Source of the DNA: Pseudomonas sessilinigenes | GTDB taxonomy: Bacteria; Pseudomonadota; Gammaproteobacteria; Pseudomonadales; Pseudomonadaceae | Length of the DNA: 64,000 bases | Direction of reading: 5' to 3' | Assembly (NCBI RefSeq): GCF_003850565.1 | Contig: NZ_CP027706.1 | Location: 1,054,001 to 1,118,000 of the forward strand | Shown here: positions 44,046 to 53,394 of the stretch, in pieces | How positions within the stretch are numbered: the first letter of the stretch is position 1 | Layout of the letters: the number at the start of each line of letters is the position of its first letter | Made by a program: the position numbers and the translations under genes | Notes under the pieces: generated by a model | Told to the model about the DNA's origin: nothing | Databases searched by the model: none | What the model saw: only the letters and a program-made list of their open reading frames with translations

Positions 44046-45557
44046 GTGCCGCGTCGCATCAGCAGAGGGTTCAAGACCCTCAGTGTTTGGGCTTTATCGT
44101 TAGCAATCAGCGGCTGCATCGGAACCGGAGGCATTGCCCCACAAGGCAAGACACTTCCCGCTAATACATTGGCCACCGACGAGGCGATCCAGAGCGCCGC
44201 GCGGGATGCCCGCTGGCCCAGTGCCCAGTGGTGGCAGGCCTATGGCGACCCGCAGCTCAACCGTTGGATCGACCTGGCCATACAAGGCAGCCCGAGCATG
44301 GCCATGGCCGCTGCCCGGGTGCGCCAGGCCAAGGCCATGGCCGGCATCGCCGAGTCGGCCGAGTCGCTGCAGGTCAAGGGCGATGCCACCCTCAAGCGCC
44401 ACAACTGGCCCACCGACCCGTTCTACGGCCCCGGGGCGCTGTCCAACAGCACCACCTGGGACAACAACGCCGCCCTGGGCTTCAGCTATGCGCTGGACCT
44501 GTGGGGCCGGGAAAGCAACGCCACCGAGCGCGCCGTGGACCTGGCCCACATGAGCGTGGCCGAGGCCCGCCTGGCCCAGCTGGAGCTGGTGAATAACGTG
44601 GTGCGCAGCTATATCCAGCTGTCCCTGCACTTCGCCCAGCGCGATATCGCCCTGGCCACCCTCAAGCAGCAGCAACAGATCCTCGAGCTGGCGCAGCGGC
44701 GCCTGGACGCTGGCATCGGCACGCATTTCGAGGTCAGCCAGGCCGAAGCACCGCTGCCGGAAACCCATCGCCAGATCGACGCCCTGGATGAAGAAATCGC
44801 CCTGGCCCGCAACCAGCTGGCGGCCCTGGCCGGCAAGGGGCCGGGGGAGGGCGCGCAGTTGCAACGGCCGAGCCTGGTCCTGGGCGCGGCGCTGAAACTG
44901 CCGTCGGCCCTGCCCGCCGAGCTCCTGGGCCAGCGCCCGGACGTGGTGGCCAGCCGTTGGCAGGTGGCGGCCCAGGCCCGGGGCATCGATGTGGCCCATG
45001 CCGGTTTCTATCCCAACGTCGACCTGGTGGGCAGCATCGGCTTCATGGCCACCGGCGGCGGGGCCCTGGAGTTCCTCACCGGCAAGAAGCTCAACTACAA
45101 CGTCGGCCCGGCCATCAGCCTGCCGATCTTCGATGGTGGGCGCCTGCGTTCGCAACTGGGTGAAGCCTCGGCCGGCTACGACCTGGCCGTGGCCAAGTAC
45201 AACCAGACCCTGGTGGATGCGCTCAAGGGCATTTCCGACCAGTTGATTCGTCGTGAGTCCATGGACAAGCAGCAGTCGTTCGCCGCCGAGTCGGTAGCCG
45301 CCGCGCAGAAGACCTACGACCTGGCCACCGTGGCGTTCCAGCGCGGCCTGACCGACTACCTCAATGTGCTCAATGCCCAGACCCTGCTGTTGCATCAGCA
45401 ACACGTGCAGCAGCAAGTCCAGGCCGCGCGCCTGACCGCCCAGGCCGACCTGGTGACCGCCCTGGGCGGTGGCCTGCAAGCCGGTCGCGACGTGCCCTTT
45501 GACAAACAGATCCAAGCGCCCAAGACCCCGGCGGCCCTGGCCGTCTTTGATCACTGA
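44046..45557 (+). CDS. RND/MFS-type outer-membrane efflux lipoprotein (NodT/OprM family)
   Basis: I choose GTG 44046 (AGGAA 9 nt upstream), giving 503 residues with signal and lipobox LSLAISGC. An upstream ATG at 43986 would displace the signal. The two OEP repeats are visible: WWQAYGDPQLNRWIDLAIQGSPSM and later GQRPDVVASRWQVAAQARGID with FYPNVDLVGSIGF. It forms the outer-membrane channel. It is 11 nt upstream of the FUSC gene, making a complete tripartite system. Confidence 0.9.
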   Translation: MPRRISRGFKTLSVWALSLAISGCIGTGGIAPQGKTLPANTLATDEAIQSAARDARWPSAQWWQAYGDPQLNRWIDLAIQGSPSMAMAAARVRQAKAMAGIAESAESLQVKGDATLKRHNWPTDPFYGPGALSNSTTWDNNAALGFSYALDLWGRESNATERAVDLAHMSVAEARLAQLELVNNVVRSYIQLSLHFAQRDIALATLKQQQQILELAQRRLDAGIGTHFEVSQAEAPLPETHRQIDALDEEIALARNQLAALAGKGPGEGAQLQRPSLVLGAALKLPSALPAELLGQRPDVVASRWQVAAQARGIDVAHAGFYPNVDLVGSIGFMATGGGALEFLTGKKLNYNVGPAISLPIFDGGRLRSQLGEASAGYDLAVAKYNQTLVDALKGISDQLIRRESMDKQQSFAAESVAAAQKTYDLATVAFQRGLTDYLNVLNAQTLLLHQQHVQQQVQAARLTAQADLVTALGGGLQAGRDVPFDKQIQAPKTPAALAVFDH

Positions 45558-45568
45558 AGCAGGTTTCG

Positions 45569-47776
45569 ATGACTTCCTTGCCCGCACCCTTGCGCTGGCT
45601 GTATTCCCTTGAGTGGCGCCGGGGTTTCTTCGACTGGGCACGCAGCGATGGCGTGACCTGGGTCTATATCTTCAAGGTCCTGGCGGCAGCGTTCCTCACC
45701 CTGTGGCTGGCCATGCGCCTGGAGTTGCCGCAGCCGCGCACGGCGATGATCACCGTGTTCATCGTCATGCAGCCGCAGAGCGGCCAGGTGTTCGCCAAGA
45801 GCTTCTATCGCTTCCTCGGCACCCTGGCCGGCTCGGCGGTGATGGTGGCGCTGATCGCCTTGTTCGCCCAGAACACCGAGCTGTTCCTGGGTTCGCTGGC
45901 GATCTGGGTCGGTATCTGCTCGGCTGGCGCTGCGCGCTATCGCAACTTCCGCGCCTATGGCTTCGTCCTCGCCGGCTACACCGCGGCCATGGTCGGCCTG
46001 CCGGCCCTGGCCCACCCGGAAGGCGCCTTCATGGCGGCGGTCTGGCGAGTGCTGGAGATCTCCCTGGGGATTCTCTGCTCGACCCTGGTCAGCGCCGCGA
46101 TCCTGCCACAGACCGCCAGTGCCGCCATGCGCAACGCCCTGTACCAGCGCTTCGGGGTGTTCGCGATGTTCGTCACCGATGGGTTGCGTGGGCGCAGTCA
46201 GCGCGACATTTTTGAAAGCAGCAACGTGCGCTTCATCGCCGAGGCGGTGGGCCTGGAAGGGCTGCGCAGCGTCACCGTGTTCGAAGACCCGCACATGCGT
46301 CGGCGCAACGGTCGCCTGAGCCGCTTGAACAGCGAGTTCATGGGCATCACCACGCGCTTCAACGCCCTGCACCAGTTGCTCGAGCGCCTGCGCAGCAGCG
46401 GTACCGATCACGTCGTGGCGGCGATCAAGCCCGGGCTCTACGACCTGGCTGAGCTGCTGGACGGGTTCTCCGGCCGGGCCCTGACCAGCCCCGACGCGGC
46501 CCGCCTGGCCACGGCGCTGGCGGCCTATAAAGGCGAGTTGCCGGCACGGGTGCGCAGCCTGCGCGCGGCGTTCCAGGAAACCGCCCCCAGCGATGCCGAG
46601 CAGCTGGATTTCCACACCGCCTACGAACTGCTGTACCGCTTCGTCGACGAACTGCACAGCTATGCACAGACCCACGCCTCCCTGGCCGAGCACAGCCATG
46701 AGCGCGAGCGCTGGGACGAGCCCTACACTCCACAGACCAACTGGCTGGCCTCGGCCGCCTCGGGGATTCGCGCCGCCTTCGTCCTGGTGGTGCTGGGCAG
46801 CTACTGGGTGGCCACCGCCTGGCCCAGTGGCGCCACCATGACCCTGATCGCAGCCGCCACCATTGGCCTGTCGGCCGCCACCCCCAACCCCAAGCGCATG
46901 GCATTCCAGATGGCCTGCGGCACCTTCATCGGCGCCCTGGTGGGGTTCGTCGAGATGTTCTTCGTGTTTCCCTGGCTCGACGGCTTCCCGCTGCTGTGCC
47001 TGACCTTGGCGCCGGTGATCGTGCTGGGCTCGTTCCTGGCCTCGCGGCCCAAGTACGCCGGGGTCGGCCTGGGCCTGCTGATCTTCTTCAGCACCGGCTC
47101 GGTGCCGGACAACCTGACGATCTACAACCCCTACACCTTCATCAACGACTACATCGCCATGGTCATGGGCATGCTGGTCTGCGCCGCGGCCGGGGCGATC
47201 ATCCTGCCGCCCAACAGCCGCTGGCTGTGGCGCCGCCTGGAGCAGGACCTGCGCGGCCAGGTGGTGTACGCCATCAGCGGCAAGCTCAAGGGCCTGGCGT
47301 CGAGCTTCGAGAGCCGCACCCGTGACCTGCTGCACCAGGCCTATGGCCTGGCGGTGGGCCAGCCCAAGGTGCAGAGCGAGCTGCTGCGCTGGATGTTCGT
47401 GGTGCTGGAGGTTGGCCACGCCATCATCGAGCTGCGCAAGGAGCAGGCGATCCTCCCGGTGCACCCGGCCTATGCCGAATCCCAGCCCTGGCGCCAGGCG
47501 ATCCGGGTCATGGGCCGCTCCCTGGTGCGGCTGTTCCTGCAACCCAGCCAGAGCAACCTGGAGCGCGGGCTGATCGCCGTGGACCATGCCATCAGCCGGG
47601 TCCAGGCCACTGATGAACCCTTCGCCCCGCACTTCGACACCTCGGCCCTGCGCCGGGTGAAGAGCTACCTGCATTTCATCCGTACTTCGTTGCTCGACCC
47701 GCAATCGCCGCTGGCGGCCTATGCCGTGGCCAAGCCGGCGGTGCCTGCACCCCAAGGACCTGCACATGCCTCGTGA
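45569..47776 (+). CDS. FUSC-family inner-membrane efflux protein (AaeB-like)
   Basis: The 735-residue protein has two membrane blocks, each of about six helices, separated by cytoplasmic regions. Characteristic stretches are RLELPQPRTAMITVFIVMQP in the first block and GIRAAFVLVVLGSYWVATAW in the second. AaeB exports aromatic carboxylates such as p-hydroxybenzoate in E. coli. It overlaps the DUF1656 gene by 11 nt. Confidence 0.9.
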   Translation: MTSLPAPLRWLYSLEWRRGFFDWARSDGVTWVYIFKVLAAAFLTLWLAMRLELPQPRTAMITVFIVMQPQSGQVFAKSFYRFLGTLAGSAVMVALIALFAQNTELFLGSLAIWVGICSAGAARYRNFRAYGFVLAGYTAAMVGLPALAHPEGAFMAAVWRVLEISLGILCSTLVSAAILPQTASAAMRNALYQRFGVFAMFVTDGLRGRSQRDIFESSNVRFIAEAVGLEGLRSVTVFEDPHMRRRNGRLSRLNSEFMGITTRFNALHQLLERLRSSGTDHVVAAIKPGLYDLAELLDGFSGRALTSPDAARLATALAAYKGELPARVRSLRAAFQETAPSDAEQLDFHTAYELLYRFVDELHSYAQTHASLAEHSHERERWDEPYTPQTNWLASAASGIRAAFVLVVLGSYWVATAWPSGATMTLIAAATIGLSAATPNPKRMAFQMACGTFIGALVGFVEMFFVFPWLDGFPLLCLTLAPVIVLGSFLASRPKYAGVGLGLLIFFSTGSVPDNLTIYNPYTFINDYIAMVMGMLVCAAAGAIILPPNSRWLWRRLEQDLRGQVVYAISGKLKGLASSFESRTRDLLHQAYGLAVGQPKVQSELLRWMFVVLEVGHAIIELRKEQAILPVHPAYAESQPWRQAIRVMGRSLVRLFLQPSQSNLERGLIAVDHAISRVQATDEPFAPHFDTSALRRVKSYLHFIRTSLLDPQSPLAAYAVAKPAVPAPQGPAHAS

Positions 47777-47966
47777 AATCGCCTTCCACGGCGTTTACAT
47801 GCCGACCATGACCCTGATGTTCTTCATCGCCGCGGCCCTGGCCTGGGCCCTGGACCGGTTCATCTCCGGTTATGACCTGTATCGCTTCTTCTGGCACCCG
47901 GCGCTGCTGCGCCTGAGCCTGTTCTGCTGTCTGTTCGGCGCCATGGCGCTCACTGTCTACCGTTGA
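47766..47966 (+). CDS. DUF1656 (AaeX-like) small membrane protein
   Basis: The 66-residue, two-helix protein begins MPREIAFHGVYMPTMTLMFF. AAGGACC precedes the ATG at 47766, inside the end of the FUSC gene. DUF1656 members accompany FUSC/HlyD efflux pairs. The role is unknown, and it lies 10 nt before the HlyD gene. Confidence 0.88.
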   Translation: MPREIAFHGVYMPTMTLMFFIAAALAWALDRFISGYDLYRFFWHPALLRLSLFCCLFGAMALTVYR

Positions 47967-47976
47967 GACCCCCGCA

Positions 47977-48837
47977 ATGAAAAAGTTCTTCAGCCTGCTC
48001 GCCACCCTGCTCGTGCTGGCCCTGGCCCTGTGGATCGGCCGTACCCTGTGGGAGCACTACATGTACACCCCCTGGACTCGCGATGGCCGAGTGCGCGCCG
48101 ACGTCATCAACGTCGCCGCCGACGTCACCGGCGAGGTGGTGGACGTACCAGTCAAGGACAACCAGCTGGTGCACAAGGGCGACTTGCTGATGCAGATCGA
48201 CCCCGAGCACTACCAGATCGCGGTCAAGCAGGCGCAGTCGCTGGTGGCCTCGAAAAAGGCCACCTGGGAGATGCGCAAGGTCAACGCCCGGCGCCGCGCC
48301 GACCTGGACAGCCTGGTGATCTCCAAGGAAAACCGCGACGACGCCGGCAACATCGCCGACTCGGCCCTGGCCGACTACCAGCACGCCCAGGCCCAGCTGG
48401 AAGCCGCCGAGCTCAACCTGGCGCGCACCCAGGTACGGGCGGCGGTGGACGGCTACGTCACCAACCTCAACGTGCACCGTGGCGACTACGCGCGCATCGG
48501 CGAGGCGAAGATGGCGGTGGTGGACATGAATTCGTTCTGGGTCTACGGCTTCTTCGAGGAAACCAAGCTGCCCCACGTGCGCGTGGGCGATAAGGCCGAC
48601 ATGCAGTTGATGAGCGGCCAGGTGCTCAAGGGCCATGTGGAAAGCATTTCCCGCGGGATCTACGACCGTGACAACCCCGAGAGCCGCGAGCTGATCGCCG
48701 ACGTCAACCCGACCTTCAACTGGGTGCGCCTGGCCCAGCGGGTGCCGGTACGCATCCATATCGACGAGGTGCCCGAGGGCGTGCTGCTGGCGGCGGGCAT
48801 CACCTGCACCGTGGTGGTCAACCAGGAGCCCCAATAG
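47977..48837 (+). CDS. HlyD-family periplasmic adaptor (AaeA-like)
   Basis: The 286-residue protein has an N-terminal anchor (FSLLATLLVLALALWIGRTLW), a lipoyl half-motif (TPWTRDGRVRADVINVAADV), a coiled-coil hairpin and the second half-motif (TQVRAAVDGYVTNLNVHRGDY). It links the FUSC pump to the outer-membrane factor at 44046. It is the last gene of the operon. The 108 nt after it hold only weak hairpins. Confidence 0.92.
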   Translation: MKKFFSLLATLLVLALALWIGRTLWEHYMYTPWTRDGRVRADVINVAADVTGEVVDVPVKDNQLVHKGDLLMQIDPEHYQIAVKQAQSLVASKKATWEMRKVNARRRADLDSLVISKENRDDAGNIADSALADYQHAQAQLEAAELNLARTQVRAAVDGYVTNLNVHRGDYARIGEAKMAVVDMNSFWVYGFFEETKLPHVRVGDKADMQLMSGQVLKGHVESISRGIYDRDNPESRELIADVNPTFNWVRLAQRVPVRIHIDEVPEGVLLAAGITCTVVVNQEPQ

Positions 48838-48945
48838 CCCCTGGCTGCTGCATGCAGGCGCTGCAGGCCAGCAAAAGCGGCCTTCAGCCCTGCACCGGGC
48901 TTGCTGGCCTCTTGGCTGGCAAGCCGGTTCCTGCGGTAGGGCGGG

Positions 48946-49971
48946 TTACTTGTAGCTTTTCTGCATGATCGCCAGGGACTTCTTCGCCGCAGCTTCCAAG
49001 CCGTCGTTGACGTTGTTGATAATGGCCACGAGCTTCGGGTTCTGCAGCACATCGACGCCGGGGTAACGCTGTTGGGCCAGGCGCGAGACGATGATGTACT
49101 GGGTCACCGCGTAATGCAGCTTGAACTGGCCGCTGTCCCGGGCCTTGGCAATGGCGGCTTTGACAAAGGCCTGGCGCTCGGCCGTGGTCATGCCCTTGAA
49201 CAGGTCGGGGAGATCGAAGTGGATCTCGGCCGAGAAAATCGCCACCTCTTCATCCCGCGCCTCGTCGTACATCACCTGCTTGCTGGTCACGCGCTTCTTG
49301 AGGTCGGCAAAGCGCTGTTCGCCTTCGGCCAGTTGCTCAGGGCTCATCTTGCCTTTCAAGGCATCCAGCTGGCTGGTGTCCTCGGTGTTGTCGATGATCT
49401 TCAGCCAGGCATAGGCCTTCACCAGGTCGCCGGACTCTTCGGCTGCGTCGGCCAGGTTCTGTTGCGGTTCCGGGTTGCCGTGCAGCGCCGAGCGCTCCAG
49501 CCAGCGCAGGGCCAGCTCGCGGTCCTTGGGAATGTCCTTGTCGCCGAACCAGTAGGTGGCGTACATGCCGTACTCGGCGCACCAGTCGTTCTGCGACGCC
49601 GAGTAGGCGATGTAGTGGAAGGATTCGCGGTTGCGCTCGGCCTTGGGCTTGTCCGTTTCCTGATCGGTGGTGGTGGACAGGTAGCAGAAGGCCCGGGTGT
49701 AGTGCGGCGCGGCCATGGCGAAGCAGCTCTTGGCGCTCTTGTAGTCCTCGGCCTCGTCCAGCTTGTAACCGGCGCCGTACAGCACATCGGCGTCCATGGA
49801 CGGGTTGCAGTATTCGTTAGGTGTCACCTTGGGCAAGACACTGTCCAGCGTCAGCTTGGGCAAGGTGTCATTCAGGTCGGGGACTTTGGGTTCGGTGTTT
49901 TCCGGAGCGGTGGTGGCGCAAGCCGCCAGCAGGACAGCCAATGCCAGTGGCAGTGCGTTGAACAATTTCAA
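48946..49971 (-). CDS. Sel1-repeat-like lipoprotein, paralogue 1
   Basis: The start is placed at TTG 49971 (AGGGAA 8 nt upstream). It gives a short signal ALPLALAVLLAAC and 341 residues. An ATG at 50010 would precede the signal with extra polar residues. The body has Sel1/TPR-like units (ALRWLERSALHGNPEPQQNL). It is clearly homologous to the protein at 50694-51761: both share SCxAMAAPxYTR and MSPxQxAEGEQ. The function is unknown. Confidence 0.78.
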   Translation of the reverse strand: MKLFNALPLALAVLLAACATTAPENTEPKVPDLNDTLPKLTLDSVLPKVTPNEYCNPSMDADVLYGAGYKLDEAEDYKSAKSCFAMAAPHYTRAFCYLSTTTDQETDKPKAERNRESFHYIAYSASQNDWCAEYGMYATYWFGDKDIPKDRELALRWLERSALHGNPEPQQNLADAAEESGDLVKAYAWLKIIDNTEDTSQLDALKGKMSPEQLAEGEQRFADLKKRVTSKQVMYDEARDEEVAIFSAEIHFDLPDLFKGMTTAERQAFVKAAIAKARDSGQFKLHYAVTQYIIVSRLAQQRYPGVDVLQNPKLVAIINNVNDGLEAAAKKSLAIMQKSYK

Positions 49972-50312
49972 TGGATATTCCCTGATCGGCGAATGAAAGA
50001 AGTCGCGCATGAAATCAGCCAGGGACGGCAAAGGAGGGGAGCGTGAGCAGTTCCGTGCTTGAGGAGCGACGCCAGCGATTCCATGCTGCATGAACCCAGG
50101 GGTTCAAGGGCGGGCATTCTACTGGGATTGAGACGGGGTACAACCTGAACTGCGTGTGCACCGGCATGTCGGTTACCGAGCAAAGCAGAAACGATCGGCA
50201 GCTACCAAGCAGTGGCTTCGGGCAGACGCGGATCTCTATATTCGGCGCACGTTGGCGCCCGCCCCGAGCCTTGGTGCAGGGTGGGTGGTTTGAATGAGCA
50301 AGGAGTGCGGGT
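49972..50312. other. Gene-free interval
   Basis: The 341 nt between the divergent lipoprotein and DUF3592 genes contain no convincing ORF, terminator or palindrome. They presumably hold the two promoters. Confidence 0.5.
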
Positions 50313-50708
50313 GTGCGTTATGTCGGCAAGGTGCTGGTGGGGCTGGTGATGCTCTGCTGTGCGGCGGGAGCCTTCTTGTGGGGCTGGGATTTCTTTGCAC
50401 TCAGGTTCACCGGTGTCCATGCCACGGCCCAGGTGGTCGGCGCTTCCCGATCACGAATGGTCGGGGTGCAGAGCGGTAACAGCTATCACTCCACCAGAAC
50501 GGTGTCCTATGTGACCGCTGACGGCAGCGTGATGACCCACACCTTCGACAGCGAGTTTCCCGAGACACAAGTGGGCGACACGGTGGGGGTTTTCTACAAC
50601 CCCACCAAACCCGCCGAGGTGATCTCCGATACCTGGACCCACTTGTACTTCGCTTCGTTGATGAGCATTGGCGCCCTGGCGGCGCTGGGCATGTTATTTG
50701 GCCTCTGA
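50313..50708 (+). CDS. DUF3592 membrane protein
   Basis: The 131-residue protein starts at GTG with GGAG upstream. It has an N-terminal and a C-terminal helix around a small beta domain (TAQVVGASRS, STRTVSYVTADGSVMTHTF, VGVFYNPTKPAEVI), as in DUF3592. The function is unknown. It lies between two paralogous lipoproteins on the other strand, and its 3' end overlaps the second by 15 bp. Confidence 0.8.
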   Translation: MRYVGKVLVGLVMLCCAAGAFLWGWDFFALRFTGVHATAQVVGASRSRMVGVQSGNSYHSTRTVSYVTADGSVMTHTFDSEFPETQVGDTVGVFYNPTKPAEVISDTWTHLYFASLMSIGALAALGMLFGL

Positions 50709-51761
50709 ATGGCCTGCGGCCGCAGCGTTGTCGGGGTTGCGCTTGGCCAGGATGGCCAGGCCCTGGGCTACGGTGTCCTCCAGGCCGAGGTTTTCATTGA
50801 CCAGCAGGGCGTGCAGCGCCGGGTCTTGCCACAGGTTCACGGCGGGGCCCGTGAGGTTGGTTTGCCGGGCAATCAGTACGTAGGCGTAGAGCTGGCGGCG
50901 CTTCTGGAAGTCCGGATTGGGCTCCAGGGCATCCACCACGTTGGCCATGAACTGCCGGCGCTGCAAGGGCGACAGGCCCTCGAATGCCTGGGGGTGGTTC
51001 ATGTAGACGTCGGCCATGTGCAGGGCGATCAGCTCCTTGCGGTCGGCCTTTTTGCGCAGCTCCAGCGGTGGCAACTGAGCGAGTAGCTGCTGGTAGTGCT
51101 GCTCGCCTTCGGCGATTTGTGCCGGGCTCATGGCCTGCTTCAGCGGCTCGATGTTCTCGGCATCGCCCAGCACCCTGGCCCAGGCATAGGCCCGTGGCAG
51201 GGTGTTCTGCTTCTTGCTCTGGTTGAGCATTTCCTCTTGTGATTCAGGTTCGCCGTGCCGCGCCGAGCGTTCGAACCAGGCCATGGCCAGGGCCTTGTCG
51301 GGTGGCTGCTTCAATTTGCCGATGCTGTAGATGTCGTACAGCGCCCACTGCGCGCAGCCTTCGTTTCTCCTGGCGGCATAGGCGATGTAGTTGAACGCCT
51401 CGCTTTTGGCATAGACGTTGGGGCGCTCGGCGGTGACCATGGCCAAGCTGCAAAGGCTGCGGGTGTAGCGGGGGGCGGCCATGGCCAGGCAGCTCCTGGC
51501 CATTTGCACTGCTTCGCTGGCGAACTGGGTACGCAGCACACCATGGGTTTCCTGGTCTTCATCGATCAGCAGGCGGCCGATGCCAAACAGCAATTCGCTG
51601 TCCATGTCCGCCGTGCAGTACGCATTGGCCTCGGCCTTGGGCAGGATCTGCTCCAGGCCGAGATTGGGCAGGCTCTGGTCCAGTTTTTCGTCTGGCGAGG
51701 AGGGCTCGCAGCCGGTCAGCAAGGTGAACAGGGCCAGCGGCAGGGCACTACGACAGTTCAA
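50694..51761 (-). CDS. Sel1-repeat-like lipoprotein, paralogue 2
   Basis: The 355-residue protein starts at TTG 51761 (context CCATTGAACTG, like the CCATTGAAATTG of paralogue 1), with lipobox LFTLLTGC. The sequence parallels the upstream paralogue: YCTADMDSELLFGIG, SCLAMAAPRYTRSLC, AMAWFERSARHGEPESQ and MSPAQIAEGEQHY. Apparently it arose by tandem duplication. The function is unknown. Confidence 0.8.
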   Translation of the reverse strand: MNCRSALPLALFTLLTGCEPSSPDEKLDQSLPNLGLEQILPKAEANAYCTADMDSELLFGIGRLLIDEDQETHGVLRTQFASEAVQMARSCLAMAAPRYTRSLCSLAMVTAERPNVYAKSEAFNYIAYAARRNEGCAQWALYDIYSIGKLKQPPDKALAMAWFERSARHGEPESQEEMLNQSKKQNTLPRAYAWARVLGDAENIEPLKQAMSPAQIAEGEQHYQQLLAQLPPLELRKKADRKELIALHMADVYMNHPQAFEGLSPLQRRQFMANVVDALEPNPDFQKRRQLYAYVLIARQTNLTGPAVNLWQDPALHALLVNENLGLEDTVAQGLAILAKRNPDNAAAAGHSEAK

Positions 51762-51856
51762 TGGCTAGTCTCTGGGGGATCGATCAAGGGCATGGCGTGT
51801 CCTGGCGCGTGGCTGATACGCACAAGCGCCGGGTGAGTTGTTAAGACTCGGCAGGG

Positions 51857-52681
51857 TCAGAGCTTGGCGGCCAGGCCGAAGCGCTTCATCAGCCCCTTCT
51901 CCAGCAAGCCCTTGGGCAAAAGGTTGGCCAGTAGCGGCAGGGCGCGGCTGCCGTTGCCCAGGCGGACCAGGCGCGGCGGGTTGGGTTGTTGCACGGCCTT
52001 GAGCAGGCCGGCGGCGAATTCGCTGGCCGGGGTCGGCTTGTCCTGGGAGGCCTTGGCCCGGGAGCGGATGCCCTCGCGCAGCGGCCACCAGGGCGATTGT
52101 TCGTTGAGCAGTTGTTCGGCTTCATGCCCGGCGTTCTTGGCAAAGCTGGAGGCGATGGCCCCGGGCTGCACTTCCATGACCTTGATGCCGAACGGCGCCA
52201 GCTCCATGCGCAGGGCATCGCTCAAGGCGTGCACTGCGGCTTTCGAGGCGCAGTAGGCGCCGGCAAATGGCGTGACCAGCACCCCGGACACACTGCCGAT
52301 ATTCACCACCAGGCCACGGCTGCGGCGCAGCACCGGGAACAGCGCCCGGGTCACCCCGACCACTGCGAACACGTTGGTTTCGAACTGGCGCTGCATGGCT
52401 TCCACGCCACCGTCCAGCAGCGGGCCCATGGCGCCGTAGCCGGCATTGTTGATCAGTACATCGAGGCCGCCGTGCTGCTGGTTGATGTCCTCGGCCAGGG
52501 CGGCCAGGGCCGCGCCGTCATTCACATCCAGCTGCACCGCGTGGAAGCCGGCGGCTTGCAGGGCGGCGACGTCCTCGGCCTTGCGGGCGCTGGGCAGGAC
52601 GGTGTAGCCGGCCTGTTTGAAGGCATCCGCCAGGGCGCGGCCGATGCCGCTGGAACAACCGGTGATCAACGCTACGGGCAT
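51857..52681 (-). CDS. SDR family oxidoreductase
   Basis: From ATG 52681 the 274-residue protein begins MPVALITGCSSGIGRALADAF. NNAGYGAMGPL, the catalytic Ser in NIGSVSGVL, and YCASK (YxxxK) are intact. This is a classical SDR of unknown substrate. The upstream extension to 52879 is shadow sequence across the neighbouring gene. It lies 34 nt downstream of a membrane protein on the same strand. Confidence 0.88.
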   Translation of the reverse strand: MPVALITGCSSGIGRALADAFKQAGYTVLPSARKAEDVAALQAAGFHAVQLDVNDGAALAALAEDINQQHGGLDVLINNAGYGAMGPLLDGGVEAMQRQFETNVFAVVGVTRALFPVLRRSRGLVVNIGSVSGVLVTPFAGAYCASKAAVHALSDALRMELAPFGIKVMEVQPGAIASSFAKNAGHEAEQLLNEQSPWWPLREGIRSRAKASQDKPTPASEFAAGLLKAVQQPNPPRLVRLGNGSRALPLLANLLPKGLLEKGLMKRFGLAAKL

Positions 52682-52715
52682 GGCGCGGTCCTTGTGCTGG
52701 GCGATGGGAAGGGGA

Positions 52716-53180
52716 TCAGCGAGAGAAACTACCCTGTAAACGCTCGGCGCGAAACTCCAGGGTTTGCGGGCGATAGCCCGGGCGTAGCGGTGGCAGGGGC
52801 AGGCAGTCCTGCCAGCTGGCGCCGGCCTGCAATTCGCCGGGCCCGCGATAGCGTGGGGCGCTGTATTGGTTGTCGGCAAGGTTGACCGTGTCGCCCGGGG
52901 CGTAGGCGGCGACGCGCCAGCGCAGTTCGGTCAGGGGGACTTTGTTGCCGTTGTTGAGCTTGACCTGTAGCGGGCGGTCGGCGGGGCAGTGTTCGGGGGC
53001 GTAGGTCAGGCGCAGTTCCAGGCGGGCCAGCTGCTGGGCTTCGCGGTTGTCCAGCCAGACCACCCAGCCGGCCACCAGCGCCAGGCCGCAGGCAGCGGCC
53101 AGGGACACCGGGACGGCCTTGGCGGGGTAGCGCAGGAGCAGGATCAGCCAGGTGATGATCAGCAGAACGCCGATGAACAT
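52716..53180 (-). CDS. Hypothetical membrane protein
   Basis: The start at ATG 53180 has AGAGG 9 nt upstream, giving 154 residues. Two N-terminal helices (MFIGVLLIITWLILLL and VSLAAACGLALVAGWVVWL) are followed by a soluble domain rich in Cys and aromatic residues. I do not recognise the family. It is probably cotranscribed with the SDR. Confidence 0.75.
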   Translation of the reverse strand: MFIGVLLIITWLILLLRYPAKAVPVSLAAACGLALVAGWVVWLDNREAQQLARLELRLTYAPEHCPADRPLQVKLNNGNKVPLTELRWRVAAYAPGDTVNLADNQYSAPRYRGPGELQAGASWQDCLPLPPLRPGYRPQTLEFRAERLQGSFSR

Positions 53181-53239
53181 GACGCGAACCTCTGGGGAAT
53201 ATGCGGGCATCCTACCTAAGCGTAGGTGGGGTTGGCGAT

Positions 53240-53390
53240 GGAGGAGGGCTTGGACAAATTTTTACTCCAGACGGTGGATAGTCTATTTTTGTGGATAACA
53301 TAATGTCTCTTGTTGGCTTTTTTTGCCTTTAGTGGAGCTTATATAGTCCATAGTGTGAGTAATTGATCAACAGGTCGGAGGCAGACGCAG
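53240..53390 (+). promoter_or_regulatory. AT-rich promoter/operator of hipBA
   Basis: An AT-rich stretch, unlike its surroundings, contains a direct repeat GTGGATA at 53274-53280 and 53291-53297 and a TATATAGT-like -10 near 53340. HipB normally binds repeats upstream of its own gene, so these are candidates for autoregulation. Confidence 0.5.
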
Positions 53391-53394
53391 CCTT

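Noticed and set aside
45551..47767. 738-codon minus-strand frame opposite the FUSC gene
   Set aside because: It mirrors the plus-strand gene and is Gln/His/Gly rich, with no signal or domain.
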